From Candidatus Poribacteria bacterium (GTDB lineage Bacteria > Poribacteria > WGA-4E > WGA-3G): a DNA stretch of 64,000 nt. Positions 34,634-43,749 of this stretch are shown one piece after another. The notes beneath the pieces are model-generated. The model saw only the letters and a list, made by a program, of their open reading frames with translations, did not search any database and had not been told where the DNA came from. Location of the stretch: positions 149,711 to 213,710 of the forward strand of contig JAPPIG010000109.1 of the NCBI GenBank assembly GCA_028820635.1, written 5' to 3'. Each line of letters begins with the position of its first letter. Positions within the stretch are counted from its first letter, which is position 1. The translations under genes were made by a program, and so were the position numbers.

Positions 34634-34857
34634 TTAATAGGGAAAGTGTTGCACGACTATCCCACTCTGGATATTTTCTGGCAATGAACGTCCTAATTCT
34701 TGATAGAGTTCCATCACTGCTTTAAAAGCGTCTTTGACGTTTTCTAACGACTCGTCTAACGAATCACCCTCGGCAACCAACTCAGGCAACAGTGGAGAAG
34801 TTACTGTATAGCCTCCCTCAGGTTGTGTGTCAGAACAAGGGGGATTTTGTATTCCAT
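34634..34857 (-). pseudogene. HicB-family antitoxin-like gene with frameshift
   Basis: From the ATG the minus strand reads MEYKIPLVLTHN and is then out of frame. The next frame continues QPEGGYTVTSPLLPELVAEGDSLDESLENVKDAFKAVMELYQELG, the classic HicB sequence, to a stop at 34634. A one-base loss near 34815 accounts for the break. No hicA is found next to it; the neighbour upstream is the DUF59 gene, 18 bases away. It is likely a decayed or orphan antitoxin. Confidence 0.7.
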
Positions 34858-34875
34858 CAGGACCTCATAAATTTG

Positions 34876-35175
34876 TTAAAAGATACCGAGTTCATCCTTT
34901 GCGTCTTCGCTCATCATTTCGGGGGTCCAACGCGGATTCCAGACAACATTGACATTAACTTCTTCAACACCATCCATCTGTTGCGTAACGTGCTGTGTGC
35001 CGTTGACAATTTGTCCGCCTGCGGGACATCCAGGACTTGTTAGGGTCATCGTAATATCAACAGTTGTGTCATCAATGTCAACGCCGTAGATAAGTCCCAT
35101 ATCCACGATGTTAATACCGATTTCGGGGTCAATAATTTCTTTGATAGATTCTAATACAGATTCTTCTGTTACCAT
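34876..35175 (-). CDS. DUF59/MIP18-family iron-sulfur assembly factor (SufT-like)
   Basis: A 99-residue stand-alone DUF59 protein. ESIKEIIDPEIGINIVDMGLIYGVDI is the family start, and MTLTSPGCPAGG carries the conserved cysteine. VVWNPRWTPEMMSEDAK is typical of the C-terminus. Such proteins assist maturation of iron-sulfur proteins downstream of the SUF scaffold. TAGGAGG precedes the ATG. It is the last of a run that begins with sufS and includes sufU and the Rieske protein. Confidence 0.9.
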   Translation of the reverse strand: MVTEESVLESIKEIIDPEIGINIVDMGLIYGVDIDDTTVDITMTLTSPGCPAGGQIVNGTQHVTQQMDGVEEVNVNVVWNPRWTPEMMSEDAKDELGIF

Positions 35176-35225
35176 TTCTTTTCCTCCTATAGTGGCTATG
35201 GTAATCCACTCTGATGAGGTAGTGG

Positions 35226-35537
35226 TTAATCGATGCTAACTAATATTTCGTCGTCCTCAATTTTGACGGGAAAGCATTCTATATCTTCAACGGCGGGCAT
35301 GCAAAGGGCTTTTCCAGTTTTGACACAAAATCGTGCGCCGTGCCGTGGGCATTCTATCTCATCACCGTCTAAAAAGCCTTCACCTAAAGGACCGCCATCA
35401 TGTGTGCAGACATCCTCCATCGCGTAAAACTCGCCTTCCACGTTAAAGAGTAGCACGGGGACGAAATCTACTTCAACCAATTTTTTCGTGCCGGATGGCA
35501 CTTCACCAACTTTCGCTACTTTATAGAATTCTGCCAT
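35226..35537 (-). CDS. Rieske-type [2Fe-2S] ferredoxin
   Basis: A 103-residue protein with CTHDGGPLGEG and CPRHGARFC, the paired Cys-x-His and Cys-x2-His ligand motifs of a Rieske cluster. There is no membrane anchor, so it is a soluble electron carrier. It is located between sufU and the DUF59 gene; similar small Rieske proteins occur in many suf operons. AAAGGAAC precedes the ATG. Confidence 0.92.
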   Translation of the reverse strand: MAEFYKVAKVGEVPSGTKKLVEVDFVPVLLFNVEGEFYAMEDVCTHDGGPLGEGFLDGDEIECPRHGARFCVKTGKALCMPAVEDIECFPVKIEDDEILVSID

Positions 35538-35548
35538 CTGTTCCTTTC

Positions 35549-35938
35549 TTATTCATCTTCCTCACCGGGCCAGCCTTTAATGCCGTAAGCACCCGCTTTG
35601 AGAACTTTGAGTGCCAATAAAGCACATTTTACACGGACGGGTCCCAACGGAATGCCAACCATATCCAAAATGTCGTCTCTGGAGAGTTTTTTTACTTCTG
35701 TGAGTGATTTACCTACAATCTCTTCGGTCAGCATAGAAGCGGCGGCTAAACTAATGGTACAGCCGTGACCAGAAAAACGCACCTCTTTGATAATGTCATC
35801 CTCAACAATTAAGTCAATCCGAATCTTGTCACCACATAGTGGATTATCCTCTTCGTGTGAGATATCTGGGTTTGGGAGTGTTCCGTAGTTGCTTGGGTTT
35901 TCGTAGTGATCCAACAGTTCTTCCTGATATATGTTCAT
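35549..35938 (-). CDS. sufU: SufU-type scaffold / sulfur-transfer protein
   Basis: A 129-residue NifU/SufU-family protein that accepts sulfur from SufS. NPLCGDKIRID, SGHGCTISLAAASML and RVKCALLALKVL provide the three conserved cysteines, plus the Asp in CGDK that coordinates zinc in Gram-positive SufU. Its ATG overlaps the sufS stop by four bases (ATGA), so the two are translationally coupled. Confidence 0.93.
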   Translation of the reverse strand: MNIYQEELLDHYENPSNYGTLPNPDISHEEDNPLCGDKIRIDLIVEDDIIKEVRFSGHGCTISLAAASMLTEEIVGKSLTEVKKLSRDDILDMVGIPLGPVRVKCALLALKVLKAGAYGIKGWPGEEDE

Positions 35939-37194
35939 TTATTTCTCCGGGTCATGAGAGTCTGTGCTTTTTGCAGTCCTTCGTATAAACGATCTACATC
36001 CTCAAGTGTGTTGTATAAGTAAAAACTGGCACGTGCAGTGGCGATAACATCTAACTTTTTCATCAGTGGTTGCGCGCAGTGATGCCCTGCACGGATAGCA
36101 ACGTTATGCGTATCCAAAATGCCAGCAATATCATGCGGATGGATGCCCTCCATATCAAAGGAGATAACGCCTGCTTTCTGATGCGGTGCTGGACCATATA
36201 TAGTAATGCCTTCAATCTCTTGTAGACGTTCATGTGCATATTTCAGGAGTTCCTGTTCATGCACATGAATTGATGCTAATCCCGCTTGCGTGAGGTAATC
36301 TACGGCAGCACCAAGTCCGATTGCCTCAGCGATGCTTGGCGTGCCTGCCTCAAATTTCGCGGGCACATCTGCGTAGGTTGATATATCGCGTTCAACAGAG
36401 CGAATCATTGAACCGCCGCCGAGAAAGGGTGGCATATCGTCAAGCAGTTCCGATTTGCCGTATAGCACACCGACACCAGTCGGACCGCACATCTTATGCC
36501 CAGAAAATGCAAGAAAATCGCAGTCCAACTGCTGCACGTCAACGTGAAAATGTGGCACGGATTGTGCTGCATCTACGATGACCTTTGCACCTGCAGTATG
36601 TGCAGCGTCTATAATAGACTGAATCGGGGTAATTGTGCCGAGAACATTAGAGACGTGCGTTATCGCTACCAGTTTGGTTTTGGGGGACAACACATCGCGG
36701 AGTTGTGTGAAGTCAAGCAAACCTTCATCGGTTATCTCAAGAAATCTAAGTGTCGCGCCAGTGCGTTGTGCAAGCAGCTGCCACGGAACAAGGTTGCTAT
36801 GGTGTTCAAGGTCGGTGAGTACAATCTCATCGCCTTGCTGGATATTTAGACTTCCCCAACTGTATGCAACAAGGTTGATGGACTCCGTTGTATTCCGTGT
36901 GAAGACAACTTGACTTGTACGCGGTGCGTTAATGAGTTGTGCGACTTTCTGCCGTGCTTTTTCATATTGGTCTGTCGCCTCTTCTGAAATACGATAAACG
37001 CCGCGATGGATATTGGAACGATAGGTATCATAATATGCGTCCATTGCCTCAACGACAGGGCGTGGTGTTTGTGTTGACGCAGCACTGTCAAGGAATGCTA
37101 ACGGCGGCGTGTCCGCGAAGATTGGGAAATCTCCACGAATGGCTTGGACATCAAGTGGACGAAAGTCGGAGGTGTGTTTTGTTTTTTGTGTCAT
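35935..37194 (-). CDS. sufS: Cysteine desulfurase SufS
   Basis: This PLP enzyme releases sulfur from cysteine for cluster assembly. RGVYRISEEATDQYEKARQKVAQLINA and FTRNTTESINLVAYSW are N-terminal signatures, HHSNLVPWQ follows, and FSGHKMCGPTGVGVLYG carries the Schiff-base lysine. RAGHHCAQPLM holds the persulfide cysteine near the C-terminus. The length (419) is normal for SufS (group II). It is the first gene of the sufS-sufU-Rieske-DUF59 run and is separated from sufCBD by five other genes. Confidence 0.96.
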   Translation of the reverse strand: MTQKTKHTSDFRPLDVQAIRGDFPIFADTPPLAFLDSAASTQTPRPVVEAMDAYYDTYRSNIHRGVYRISEEATDQYEKARQKVAQLINAPRTSQVVFTRNTTESINLVAYSWGSLNIQQGDEIVLTDLEHHSNLVPWQLLAQRTGATLRFLEITDEGLLDFTQLRDVLSPKTKLVAITHVSNVLGTITPIQSIIDAAHTAGAKVIVDAAQSVPHFHVDVQQLDCDFLAFSGHKMCGPTGVGVLYGKSELLDDMPPFLGGGSMIRSVERDISTYADVPAKFEAGTPSIAEAIGLGAAVDYLTQAGLASIHVHEQELLKYAHERLQEIEGITIYGPAPHQKAGVISFDMEGIHPHDIAGILDTHNVAIRAGHHCAQPLMKKLDVIATARASFYLYNTLEDVDRLYEGLQKAQTLMTRRNK

Positions 37195-37211
37195 ATTATA
37201 TCCAAATAGAT

Positions 37212-38006
37212 TTAATTATCGTTTTGACGGTTTGCAAGTTGTGCACGGAGTCGTTCTAATTCTGCTTCTAATTCTTGTCGTCTCTGCACTTCTTCTTCTA
37301 CACGTGCTTCTGCTACCTTACGAAGTTGCTGTTCTTCTATTCGGATGTGTTCTTCTTCCATAGAAGTTGCTATCGGTGTGCCATCAGGTAGAGACGGACG
37401 TAAAAGTCTAACATGGTTTCGATGTTTCTCCCATCGAAACCAAAGATTTAACGCTTCGCTGAACAAACCACCTTCCGCATCTGGTAACATCTCAACAATT
37501 TCACCTGATGGAGTCCGTTTCCACCCACGAAACTCTGGCGGCTTCTCCATTTCCGGTTGATGAATAAAGTATTCTTGAACACCTATATCATTTAGATACA
37601 GTTCAACTTTTTCATGTCGATCCTGATTCGCAGTCGAATCTGAAAGAAACTCAAATATTGCTACAGGAACAGCGCCTTCTGACCACGTATAAAAACTGCG
37701 ACGCCCAATGTCTTGACTAACTCCAAACACAACGTAAATATCAGGAGCAACCGACTTAGTTATGTCACCTTCAACGTAATAGATGAAACTATCGACACCG
37801 ATAAATATCTCTTCATTGATAGCAAAATATCTCGAAAGTTGGTCATAAAAAATATTAATTTGCACACCGTGAAATATAGTTGCTGCCATCGGTTCATCGT
37901 CCTCACACGGATAGCCTTCAATATAGACAGTTGGTTTGCCACTCGCTTTTGGAAAGACGGGCATATATTTTCGCTGTTTGATTTCAAAGTCTTTTATGGT
38001 ATCCAT
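37212..38006 (-). CDS. Long Uma2-family protein with C-terminal coiled coil
   Basis: A 264-residue Uma2 relative. The nuclease-like core is seen in SVAPDIYVVFGVS...VAIFEFLSDSTANQDRHEKVELYLNDIGVQEYFIH, with the acidic and lysine residues in the usual order. A C-terminal coiled coil (EEEHIRIEEQQLRKVAEARVEEEVQRRQELEAELERLRAQL) follows, as in a common longer Uma2 subtype. It is inserted in the middle of the iron-sulfur gene run. No partner gene is evident; it is probably a separate mobile or lineage-expanded unit. Confidence 0.85.
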   Translation of the reverse strand: MDTIKDFEIKQRKYMPVFPKASGKPTVYIEGYPCEDDEPMAATIFHGVQINIFYDQLSRYFAINEEIFIGVDSFIYYVEGDITKSVAPDIYVVFGVSQDIGRRSFYTWSEGAVPVAIFEFLSDSTANQDRHEKVELYLNDIGVQEYFIHQPEMEKPPEFRGWKRTPSGEIVEMLPDAEGGLFSEALNLWFRWEKHRNHVRLLRPSLPDGTPIATSMEEEHIRIEEQQLRKVAEARVEEEVQRRQELEAELERLRAQLANRQNDN

Positions 38007-38076
38007 GATTTTCTCCGTTGCGCATTATACCAACTTAAACCAGATATGATTGTTCTACTATCTAACGTTTAGCATT

Positions 38077-38385
38077 CTATTGTGCGGCATGTTCCTGAAG
38101 AATCTCAACAATTTTAGAGGCAATTGGTCTTAGTTTTTCTTCTAACACATTGTCATCAATAGAGAGGAATATGCCTTTGTCAACATCCAACGGAAAAGCT
38201 TTATCTTGTTTTACACCATTCAGGGCATAACGGACACGCACAAATGGGCTATATCTACGACCTTCCCGATAAGGTTCTTCCACACTTAAAAACTCAATTG
38301 AGTCAGTACCGGGGATGCGCCCTTCCAAGTCTATGGTCTTGAATGTGAGTTCAAGTTTGTTGACATTATCAACTATATGTTTCAT
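38077..38385 (-). CDS. Small conserved-looking protein downstream of the ART-like gene
   Basis: A 102-residue protein I do not recognise. It is charged, without membrane segments, and reads MKHIVDNVNKLELTFKTIDLEG...LPLDVDKGIFLSIDD. AAGGAG lies seven bases before the ATG. The gap to the ART-like gene upstream is only 15 bases, so they are co-transcribed. The size and position make it a candidate antidote or partner for that protein, but this is inference only. Confidence 0.6.
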   Translation of the reverse strand: MKHIVDNVNKLELTFKTIDLEGRIPGTDSIEFLSVEEPYREGRRYSPFVRVRYALNGVKQDKAFPLDVDKGIFLSIDDNVLEEKLRPIASKIVEILQEHAAQ

Positions 38386-38400
38386 GAAAGTGCTCCTTAT

Positions 38401-39000
38401 TTATTGTGAGGGATGCATATCAACATAAACATCAAAACAGTTCACGACACAAGTTGCGGGAATTGTTCCATAAGCAAGAATTTCGGCATCTCGTAAGGCT
38501 CTGACTAATGTTTCCAATTCAAGTGTCAAATTAGGTGGACGAGGCGTGCCTTCGCTCAACGGAGGCTGTGGCGAATGTCGCACTAAAAAATGCCCCATAT
38601 TTCTTGGATTTACAACGCCTAACAGAAATTCTTGGGATCCGTCGTGCTGGTAAGCGGGCCCAATAGTAGGTGGAGGTGGTAATGTCTGGGCAACCTCCTT
38701 AACCGGATCTAACACTTTGAGTCCAGAAGGTAACGGATCCTGAAACTCTATTTCATACACATAGGCAGGTTTGCTCGGTGTTGGAATCTCTGGACTACTT
38801 AATAGTGCATAGTCTCGAGCTACCGCGTATGAGAGTGTTAGCGAAATAAAAGGACTGTTGTTAGTTCCTCTTGAAATATGCTGCATTAGACGAGCAGTTG
38901 TGGGGGACACTTCCGGTGCTCTTGCTGTAAAACCACTATCTGTCGGATTGTGGAGATGCCAGTAAGTATCAATACCCGCTCCTCTATAAAATATCGACAT
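38401..39000 (-). CDS. Putative ADP-ribosyltransferase-fold protein
   Basis: A 199-residue protein with features of the R-S-E class ADP-ribosyltransferases: FYRGAG at residues 3-8 (Arg), FISLTLSYAVARDYA near residue 52 (the Ser-Thr-Ser-like strand) and SQEFLLG further on (Q/E-x-E-like position). It has no signal peptide. It is followed at 15 bases by a small protein, an arrangement seen in toxin-antitoxin pairs. It lies in the middle of an iron-sulfur assembly cluster. The family call rests on motif order alone; an unrelated fold is possible. Confidence 0.45.
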   Translation of the reverse strand: MSIFYRGAGIDTYWHLHNPTDSGFTARAPEVSPTTARLMQHISRGTNNSPFISLTLSYAVARDYALLSSPEIPTPSKPAYVYEIEFQDPLPSGLKVLDPVKEVAQTLPPPPTIGPAYQHDGSQEFLLGVVNPRNMGHFLVRHSPQPPLSEGTPRPPNLTLELETLVRALRDAEILAYGTIPATCVVNCFDVYVDMHPSQ

Positions 39001-39032
39001 AAACCGTCTTTAAGCATATTTACATTAGTAAT

Positions 39033-39054
39033 GGCGAGGCATGAACGCCTCGCC
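39033..39054 (-). terminator. Hairpin downstream of the glutaredoxin-like gene
   Basis: GGCGAGGC and GCCTCGCC form a perfect 8-bp stem with a 6-base loop, 17 bases after the stop of the minus-strand glutaredoxin-like gene. There is no long T tract, so termination efficiency is uncertain. Confidence 0.5.
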
Positions 39055-39070
39055 TACGGTAAAAAGACAA

Positions 39071-39412
39071 TTATCTGCTTGGGAAACCGATATTGACAGG
39101 AGCTGTATCGTGGCTTTCGCATGCCTGATCAGTTGGGACATCAGTTTCAGCATCGTTGGCTGCGACAATGCCCTCCTCAAGCAGATATGCTTCCACTTCA
39201 TCGCCGCTGACATCGGCAAGCATGATGTTGTCAATTTGGACGCACGGCTGATAAGGTTGCCGTGTTTTCTGCACCATTTCACGATAGTTGTCTTCGTTGT
39301 TGATGATGTCTCTGTCTTCATATTCCAAATTGTATTTGGCGAAAATGGCACGGACACCGTTGCTCCAGCCACAGACAGGTTTCATGTAAGCGATAATTTT
39401 GGGTTGATCCAT
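39071..39412 (-). CDS. Glutaredoxin-family protein with CGWS motif
   Basis: A 113-residue protein with a thioredoxin fold. KIIAYMKPVCGWSNGVRAIFAKYNLEYEDRDI is the glutaredoxin N-terminus with Cys-Gly-Trp-Ser, so it has a single active-site thiol, as in monothiol glutaredoxins that carry [2Fe-2S] clusters. QPCVQIDNIMLADVSGDEVEAYL is the cis-proline region and C-terminal helix, with an extra tail of about 25 residues. AAAGGAG precedes the ATG. Its position directly after sufD supports a role in cluster transfer. Confidence 0.87.
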   Translation of the reverse strand: MDQPKIIAYMKPVCGWSNGVRAIFAKYNLEYEDRDIINNEDNYREMVQKTRQPYQPCVQIDNIMLADVSGDEVEAYLLEEGIVAANDAETDVPTDQACESHDTAPVNIGFPSR

Positions 39413-39509
39413 TGTAGTTACTCCTTTCTATTGTGGCAACGTCTTATGACGTGCTTCATATTTTAAATCGAGCTTACAAAGCCCTCCAACGATTATGAAA
39501 TAGACTGTA

Positions 39510-40871
39510 CTATGTTTCTAACTTGCGTGAGACAAATTCTTGTAGTTCTTCTCGTACCGATTCCATCGGCACGCGTTCCATGACAGGTTCAAAAAATCCG
39601 TCAACAATCAGTTTTTCTGCTTGTGCGTAAGTTAAACCACGACTCATCAAATAGAAAACTTGATCGGTATCAATCTTTCCTGCGGTTGCACCGTGTGTGC
39701 AACGGACTTCATGTGCCTGAATTTCTAATCCGGGCAACGTATCTGCATGCGCGCGTTCGCTGAGCAACAGATTGTCATTTTTCTGATACGCATCGGTATA
39801 GTTCGCCGCAGGGTAAACATATATGTTCCCACCCCAAGCCGTCTGCGATCTATCCTTCAGGACAGTCCTGTATAGCAGATCACTTGAGGTATGCGGTGAA
39901 ACGTGTTCTTGTGCGGTGCTAACATCTAAATGTTGACGCGCATCGGTGAAAGCCAAACCTAACATTTGCGCGTTCGCTCCGTTCCCTTCTAACACAATCG
40001 CTTGGTTTAGTTTGTTCAACCTACCACCAAAAGTGGCTGTGACCCAGCAGAGGTGCGCGTCTTTACTGACCACGGCTCGGTGTGAAGCGAAATTCCAGAC
40101 CTGCCGATTCCAGTTTTGAACTTGCACATAAGTCACATTCGCATTCTGACCAGCGAAAATCTCTACTGCACCACTATGTAGACCGCCTGCCTCTTGGTTC
40201 ATAGATGAGTTGTCTTCCAAAATCACGACTTCGCTGTTCTCTTCAGCGATGACAAGTATATGTGACAAGTCAGCGTGTTGTTCTTCGGCAAGTCTAATAT
40301 AAACCCGCAACGGCACTCCAACTCTGACACCTTTTGGAACATATAAGACATAACCACCTTGCCAGAATGCGCCATGCAGTGCGTCAAACTTGTTACGAGT
40401 GGCGATATTCCCACTTTTTAACGTTGTTTCTAACGTGACTGCCTTTGTCATAAAGTAGTCACGGAGCAGTTCGTCGCGTTCCTTTAGTGCCGTGTTGAGG
40501 TCAGCAAAATAGACATCCTGTTTTTCTAATTCAGCAGACAAGGATGTGTGTTGATGTTGTCCATCTAACTGAAGAATGACACCCGCAGCATCTTCAGAAT
40601 CTTTAGGCACTTCAACCGATGTGTCACCATTCAGTCCGATAGCGGGATGATAATTCTCCACTGCAAAGCCACGGAGATGTCGCCGAGTTCGCCGCCAGTA
40701 ATCCTGTGTCCGCATATCAACGGTGCGCCGCCATATATCGTCTTCGGTTGTATGTGGCATCGGCAACGATTCATAGAGTGCGTACGCCTCTAACCGTCTC
40801 TCACGCATCCACTGCGGCTCATCTTGCGCTATTTTCTCAACAAAATCTTTTGAAAAATCACCTTTTTGCAA
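39510..40871 (-). CDS. sufD: SufD, SUF-complex scaffold subunit
   Basis: A 453-residue SufB/SufD-family protein. The N-terminal helical region EPQWMRERRLEAYALYESLPMPH is typical, and the core beta-helix contains VLYVPKGVRVGVPLRVYIRL and the C-terminal [41 protein letters not shown]. The start is TTG at 40871, with AAAGGA seven bases upstream. It forms a complex with SufB and SufC that assembles clusters. The order sufC-sufB-sufD on the minus strand is standard. Confidence 0.94.
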   Translation of the reverse strand: MQKGDFSKDFVEKIAQDEPQWMRERRLEAYALYESLPMPHTTEDDIWRRTVDMRTQDYWRRTRRHLRGFAVENYHPAIGLNGDTSVEVPKDSEDAAGVILQLDGQHQHTSLSAELEKQDVYFADLNTALKERDELLRDYFMTKAVTLETTLKSGNIATRNKFDALHGAFWQGGYVLYVPKGVRVGVPLRVYIRLAEEQHADLSHILVIAEENSEVVILEDNSSMNQEAGGLHSGAVEIFAGQNANVTYVQVQNWNRQVWNFASHRAVVSKDAHLCWVTATFGGRLNKLNQAIVLEGNGANAQMLGLAFTDARQHLDVSTAQEHVSPHTSSDLLYRTVLKDRSQTAWGGNIYVYPAANYTDAYQKNDNLLLSERAHADTLPGLEIQAHEVRCTHGATAGKIDTDQVFYLMSRGLTYAQAEKLIVDGFFEPVMERVPMESVREELQEFVSRKLET

Positions 40872-40980
40872 TTTCTTGTCCTTTATTCGTTTTCAGTTAA
40901 GAAGTATCGGCATAACAATTTACTACTTCTTGGGCTACTCCAAGTTTGGGCAGATTGTTACAAAGTGTCTCTTAGCCGAC

Positions 40981-41005
40981 GACTGACAACTGACAACCGA
41001 TAGCC
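40981..41005. repeat. Copy of the GACAACTGACAACCGATAGCC repeat
   Basis: A short segment between sufD and sufB, CGACTGACAACTGACAACCGATAGCC, is related to the arms of the inverted repeat at 18856-18948. It is a fragment of a dispersed palindromic family. Confidence 0.4.
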
Positions 41006-41007
41006 AC

Positions 41008-42426
41008 TTAACCGACTGAACCTTCCATCTGAAGTTGAATGAGACGGTTCATCTCAACAGCATATTCCATCGGAAGTTCCTTGACAAGCGGTTCAATGAA
41101 TCCGTTGACAATCATGGTAGATGCTTCCTCTTCCGAAAGTCCACGACTCATCAGGTAGAAAAGCTGCTCTTCACCGATTTTGCTAACACGTGCTTCGTGC
41201 TCAATGTTGGTATCGTTTTCATTGATCTCAATGACAGGATAGGTATCTGAACGTGAATCTCTGTCAAGAATGAGGGCATCACAAACGACGTGCGACTTAC
41301 AACCCTTTGCGCCTTTTGCGACATCAACCCAACCACGATAGCTGGAACGTCCACCATCTTTACTGATGGACTTTGACGTAATCTGCGATGTGGTGTGTGG
41401 CGCGCAATGGTAGACTTTCGCACCCGCATCCTGATGTTGCCCTTTGCTTGCGAACGCAATGGAGAGAATTTCACCCCGCGCACCGGGTTCCATCATGTAG
41501 ACACTCGGATACTTCATCGTCAACTTACTACCGAGATTGCCATCAACCCATTCCATCTGCGCATCTTGGTAAGCCATCGCACGTTTAGTGACGAGGTTGT
41601 ATACATTCCCCGCCCAGTTCTGGATTGTGGTATAACGCACCCGCGAACCTTTCATACAGACAATTTCAACAACCGCACTATGCAAGGATTCACTGCTAAA
41701 CGTTGGTGCGGTGCAGCCTTCAACATAATGCACCTGTGAACCTTCGTCAGCGATGATAAGTGTGCGTTCAAACTGCCCCATGTTTTCGCTGTTGATGCGG
41801 AAATAGGCTTGCAGTGGGTATTCAACCTTTACGCCGGGAGGCACATAAACGAAACTACCACCACTCCAGACAGCACTGTTCAGCGCGGCGAATTGATTAT
41901 CCGCAGAAGGAATGATAGTCCCGAAGTATTTCTTCACAAGGTCGGGATATTCTTTGACTGCGGTATCAGTATCAAGGAAAACGACCCCGATTTTATCCAA
42001 TTCCTCAACGATATTGTGGTAAACCACTTCGGAATCGTATTGTGCGCCGACACCTGCGAGGAACTTCCGTTCCGCTTCCGGTATACCGAGTCGGTCAAAG
42101 GTTTTCTTGATGTCTTCTGGCACATCGTCCCAACTTCGTTCACTTCGGTCAGAGGCTTTGACATAATAGTAAATATCGTCAAAATCAAGTTGGGAAAGAT
42201 CGCCACCCCACTTTGTCATCGGCTTCTGCTTAAAGATTTCATAGGCTTTAAGCCTATACTCGCGCATCCAATCCGGTTCCTCTTTGATGTCGCACATCTG
42301 ATTGATGACCTCTTCGTCCAACCCTTTTCGGGATTTGAACGTTGGCTTCACATCATCGTGGAACCCGTATTGATAGTCTTTACTAATTCCGATTTCGTCA
42401 ACTTCTCTCGTTTCAGGGGTTGCCAT
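41008..42426 (-). CDS. sufB: SufB, SUF-complex scaffold subunit
   Basis: A 472-residue core scaffold of the SUF system. [25 protein letters not shown] and [25 protein letters not shown] are N-terminal signatures. [51 protein letters not shown] is the core, and [59 protein letters not shown] is the C-terminus. GAGGAGG lies before the ATG. The 15-base gap to sufC and the small gap to sufD indicate one transcript. Confidence 0.97.
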   Translation of the reverse strand: MATPETREVDEIGISKDYQYGFHDDVKPTFKSRKGLDEEVINQMCDIKEEPDWMREYRLKAYEIFKQKPMTKWGGDLSQLDFDDIYYYVKASDRSERSWDDVPEDIKKTFDRLGIPEAERKFLAGVGAQYDSEVVYHNIVEELDKIGVVFLDTDTAVKEYPDLVKKYFGTIIPSADNQFAALNSAVWSGGSFVYVPPGVKVEYPLQAYFRINSENMGQFERTLIIADEGSQVHYVEGCTAPTFSSESLHSAVVEIVCMKGSRVRYTTIQNWAGNVYNLVTKRAMAYQDAQMEWVDGNLGSKLTMKYPSVYMMEPGARGEILSIAFASKGQHQDAGAKVYHCAPHTTSQITSKSISKDGGRSSYRGWVDVAKGAKGCKSHVVCDALILDRDSRSDTYPVIEINENDTNIEHEARVSKIGEEQLFYLMSRGLSEEEASTMIVNGFIEPLVKELPMEYAVEMNRLIQLQMEGSVG

Positions 42427-42441
42427 TTTGTATTCCTCCTC

Positions 42442-43245
42442 TTAAATTGTATTTTCTTGAACAGTTTCAGCAATGCCGTATTTTTCCCGCATTGGATCGT
42501 AGCCTTCTGCTTCTAACACCTGTGTAAGTTCCCATCCACCGGATTCAACGATCCTACCATCAAGCAATATATGCACAAACTGCGGACGGATGTAGTCCAA
42601 CAATCGAGGATAGTGTGTGATAATCAGGACACCGAGTTCAGGTCCAACCAAGCTGCTGACACTTTCACCGACAATGCGCACAGCATCAATATCAAGTCCA
42701 GAATCTGTTTCGTCAAGGATAGCGATTTTTGGTTCAAGCATTGCAAGTTGCAGGATTTCCGCACGTTTCATTTCGCCGCCAGAGAATCCATCGTTGAGAT
42801 AACGTCTTGCGAAGGAATCGTCCACGCCGAGTTGTGTCATTTTTGCACGTAGTTCTTTACGGAATTCCCGCATCGGTATCAGTTCGTTGTTTTCGGAACC
42901 GTTTGTTTCTGCAGAACGGACAGCACTGGCAGCAATCCGTAGGAAGTTCGCTAAACTTACGCCTGGGATAGCAGTTGGATATTGAAAAGCGAGGAAAAGT
43001 CCTAATTTTGCGCGTTCATTCGGTTCCAATTCCAGCACATCAATGCCGTTAAAGATCACCTCACCAGAATCAACTTCATAGAACGGGTGTCCCATCAACC
43101 CTTTGGCAAGTGTGCTTTTACCGGACCCGTTTGGTCCCATAAGGGCATGCACCTCGCCCTGTTTGACGGTTAAATTTAATCCTTTGATAATCGGATTTCC
43201 TTGCACACTGACATGTAAATCTTGAATTATTAGGTCGTTGCACAT
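42442..43245 (-). CDS. sufC: SufC, ATPase of the SUF complex
   Basis: A 267-residue ABC-type ATPase. GPNGSGKSTLAKGLMGHP is Walker A, FSGGEMKRAEILQLA the ABC signature and IAILDETDSGLDIDAV Walker B, with ITHYPRLLDYI the switch region. The extended insertion typical of SufC (SAVRSAETNGSENNE) is present. It drives conformational change in SufBD. It is the first gene of the sufCBD transcript. AAGGAG lies about 14 bases before the ATG. Confidence 0.97.
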   Translation of the reverse strand: MCNDLIIQDLHVSVQGNPIIKGLNLTVKQGEVHALMGPNGSGKSTLAKGLMGHPFYEVDSGEVIFNGIDVLELEPNERAKLGLFLAFQYPTAIPGVSLANFLRIAASAVRSAETNGSENNELIPMREFRKELRAKMTQLGVDDSFARRYLNDGFSGGEMKRAEILQLAMLEPKIAILDETDSGLDIDAVRIVGESVSSLVGPELGVLIITHYPRLLDYIRPQFVHILLDGRIVESGGWELTQVLEAEGYDPMREKYGIAETVQENTI

Positions 43246-43377
43246 CTCTTGGTTTCGGACTCCTTATTTATATAAATTTAGAATATTTAGTGCTTGCTAT
43301 TGATTTTTCATCTGTTTTAATTTTTGTTTTGCGTTGCCATTGTGAACGCATTTTGCATCACTATAGTTGTTAATCGA

Positions 43378-43749
43378 TCAATTTTCCACTACATGTGCCG
43401 ATGTGTTTTGTGTCTCTAACGCATCGGTATAGGTCCCATGATTACGGTTTTCAAGGTTTATCGGTTGGATTGAGAGTTGATATCCAAGTGCCTCAAGAAC
43501 AATTCCGACTGCATCAATCAAAGGGACATCCTCACTGGTAATCATTTTTGAAAGAACTTGCGGGTCCATATCTACCTGCTTTGCTAATGCAAAAACACCA
43601 CCTTGCGCTTCAACGACAGTTTGGAGTGATCTTTGAACTGCAGCAGGATTCTTGTAGATTTGGTAGTCTTCAAGGATTGCTTGTAGATAGGCAATTGCAC
43701 TTTTCTGGTCAGCAATCTGTTCAATAAGACATTCGCGCCATGTTCTCAT
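43378..43749 (-). CDS. Addiction-module-antidote-like helix-turn-helix protein
   Basis: A 123-residue protein related to the HigA-like DNA-binding antidote group. AIAYLQAILEDYQ is the family-specific first helix (typical of these antidotes), and GGVFALAKQVDMDPQVLSKMI plus the following helix is an HTH region. No toxin gene is adjacent, so it may be an orphan. The last 25 residues are unstructured-looking. Confidence 0.7.
   Translation of the reverse strand: MRTWRECLIEQIADQKSAIAYLQAILEDYQIYKNPAAVQRSLQTVVEAQGGVFALAKQVDMDPQVLSKMITSEDVPLIDAVGIVLEALGYQLSIQPINLENRNHGTYTDALETQNTSAHVVEN

Noticed and set aside
41809-42516. 235-residue plus-strand ORF opposite sufB
   Set aside because: It is antisense to sufB and part of sufC, both with strong family motifs and ribosome-binding sites.
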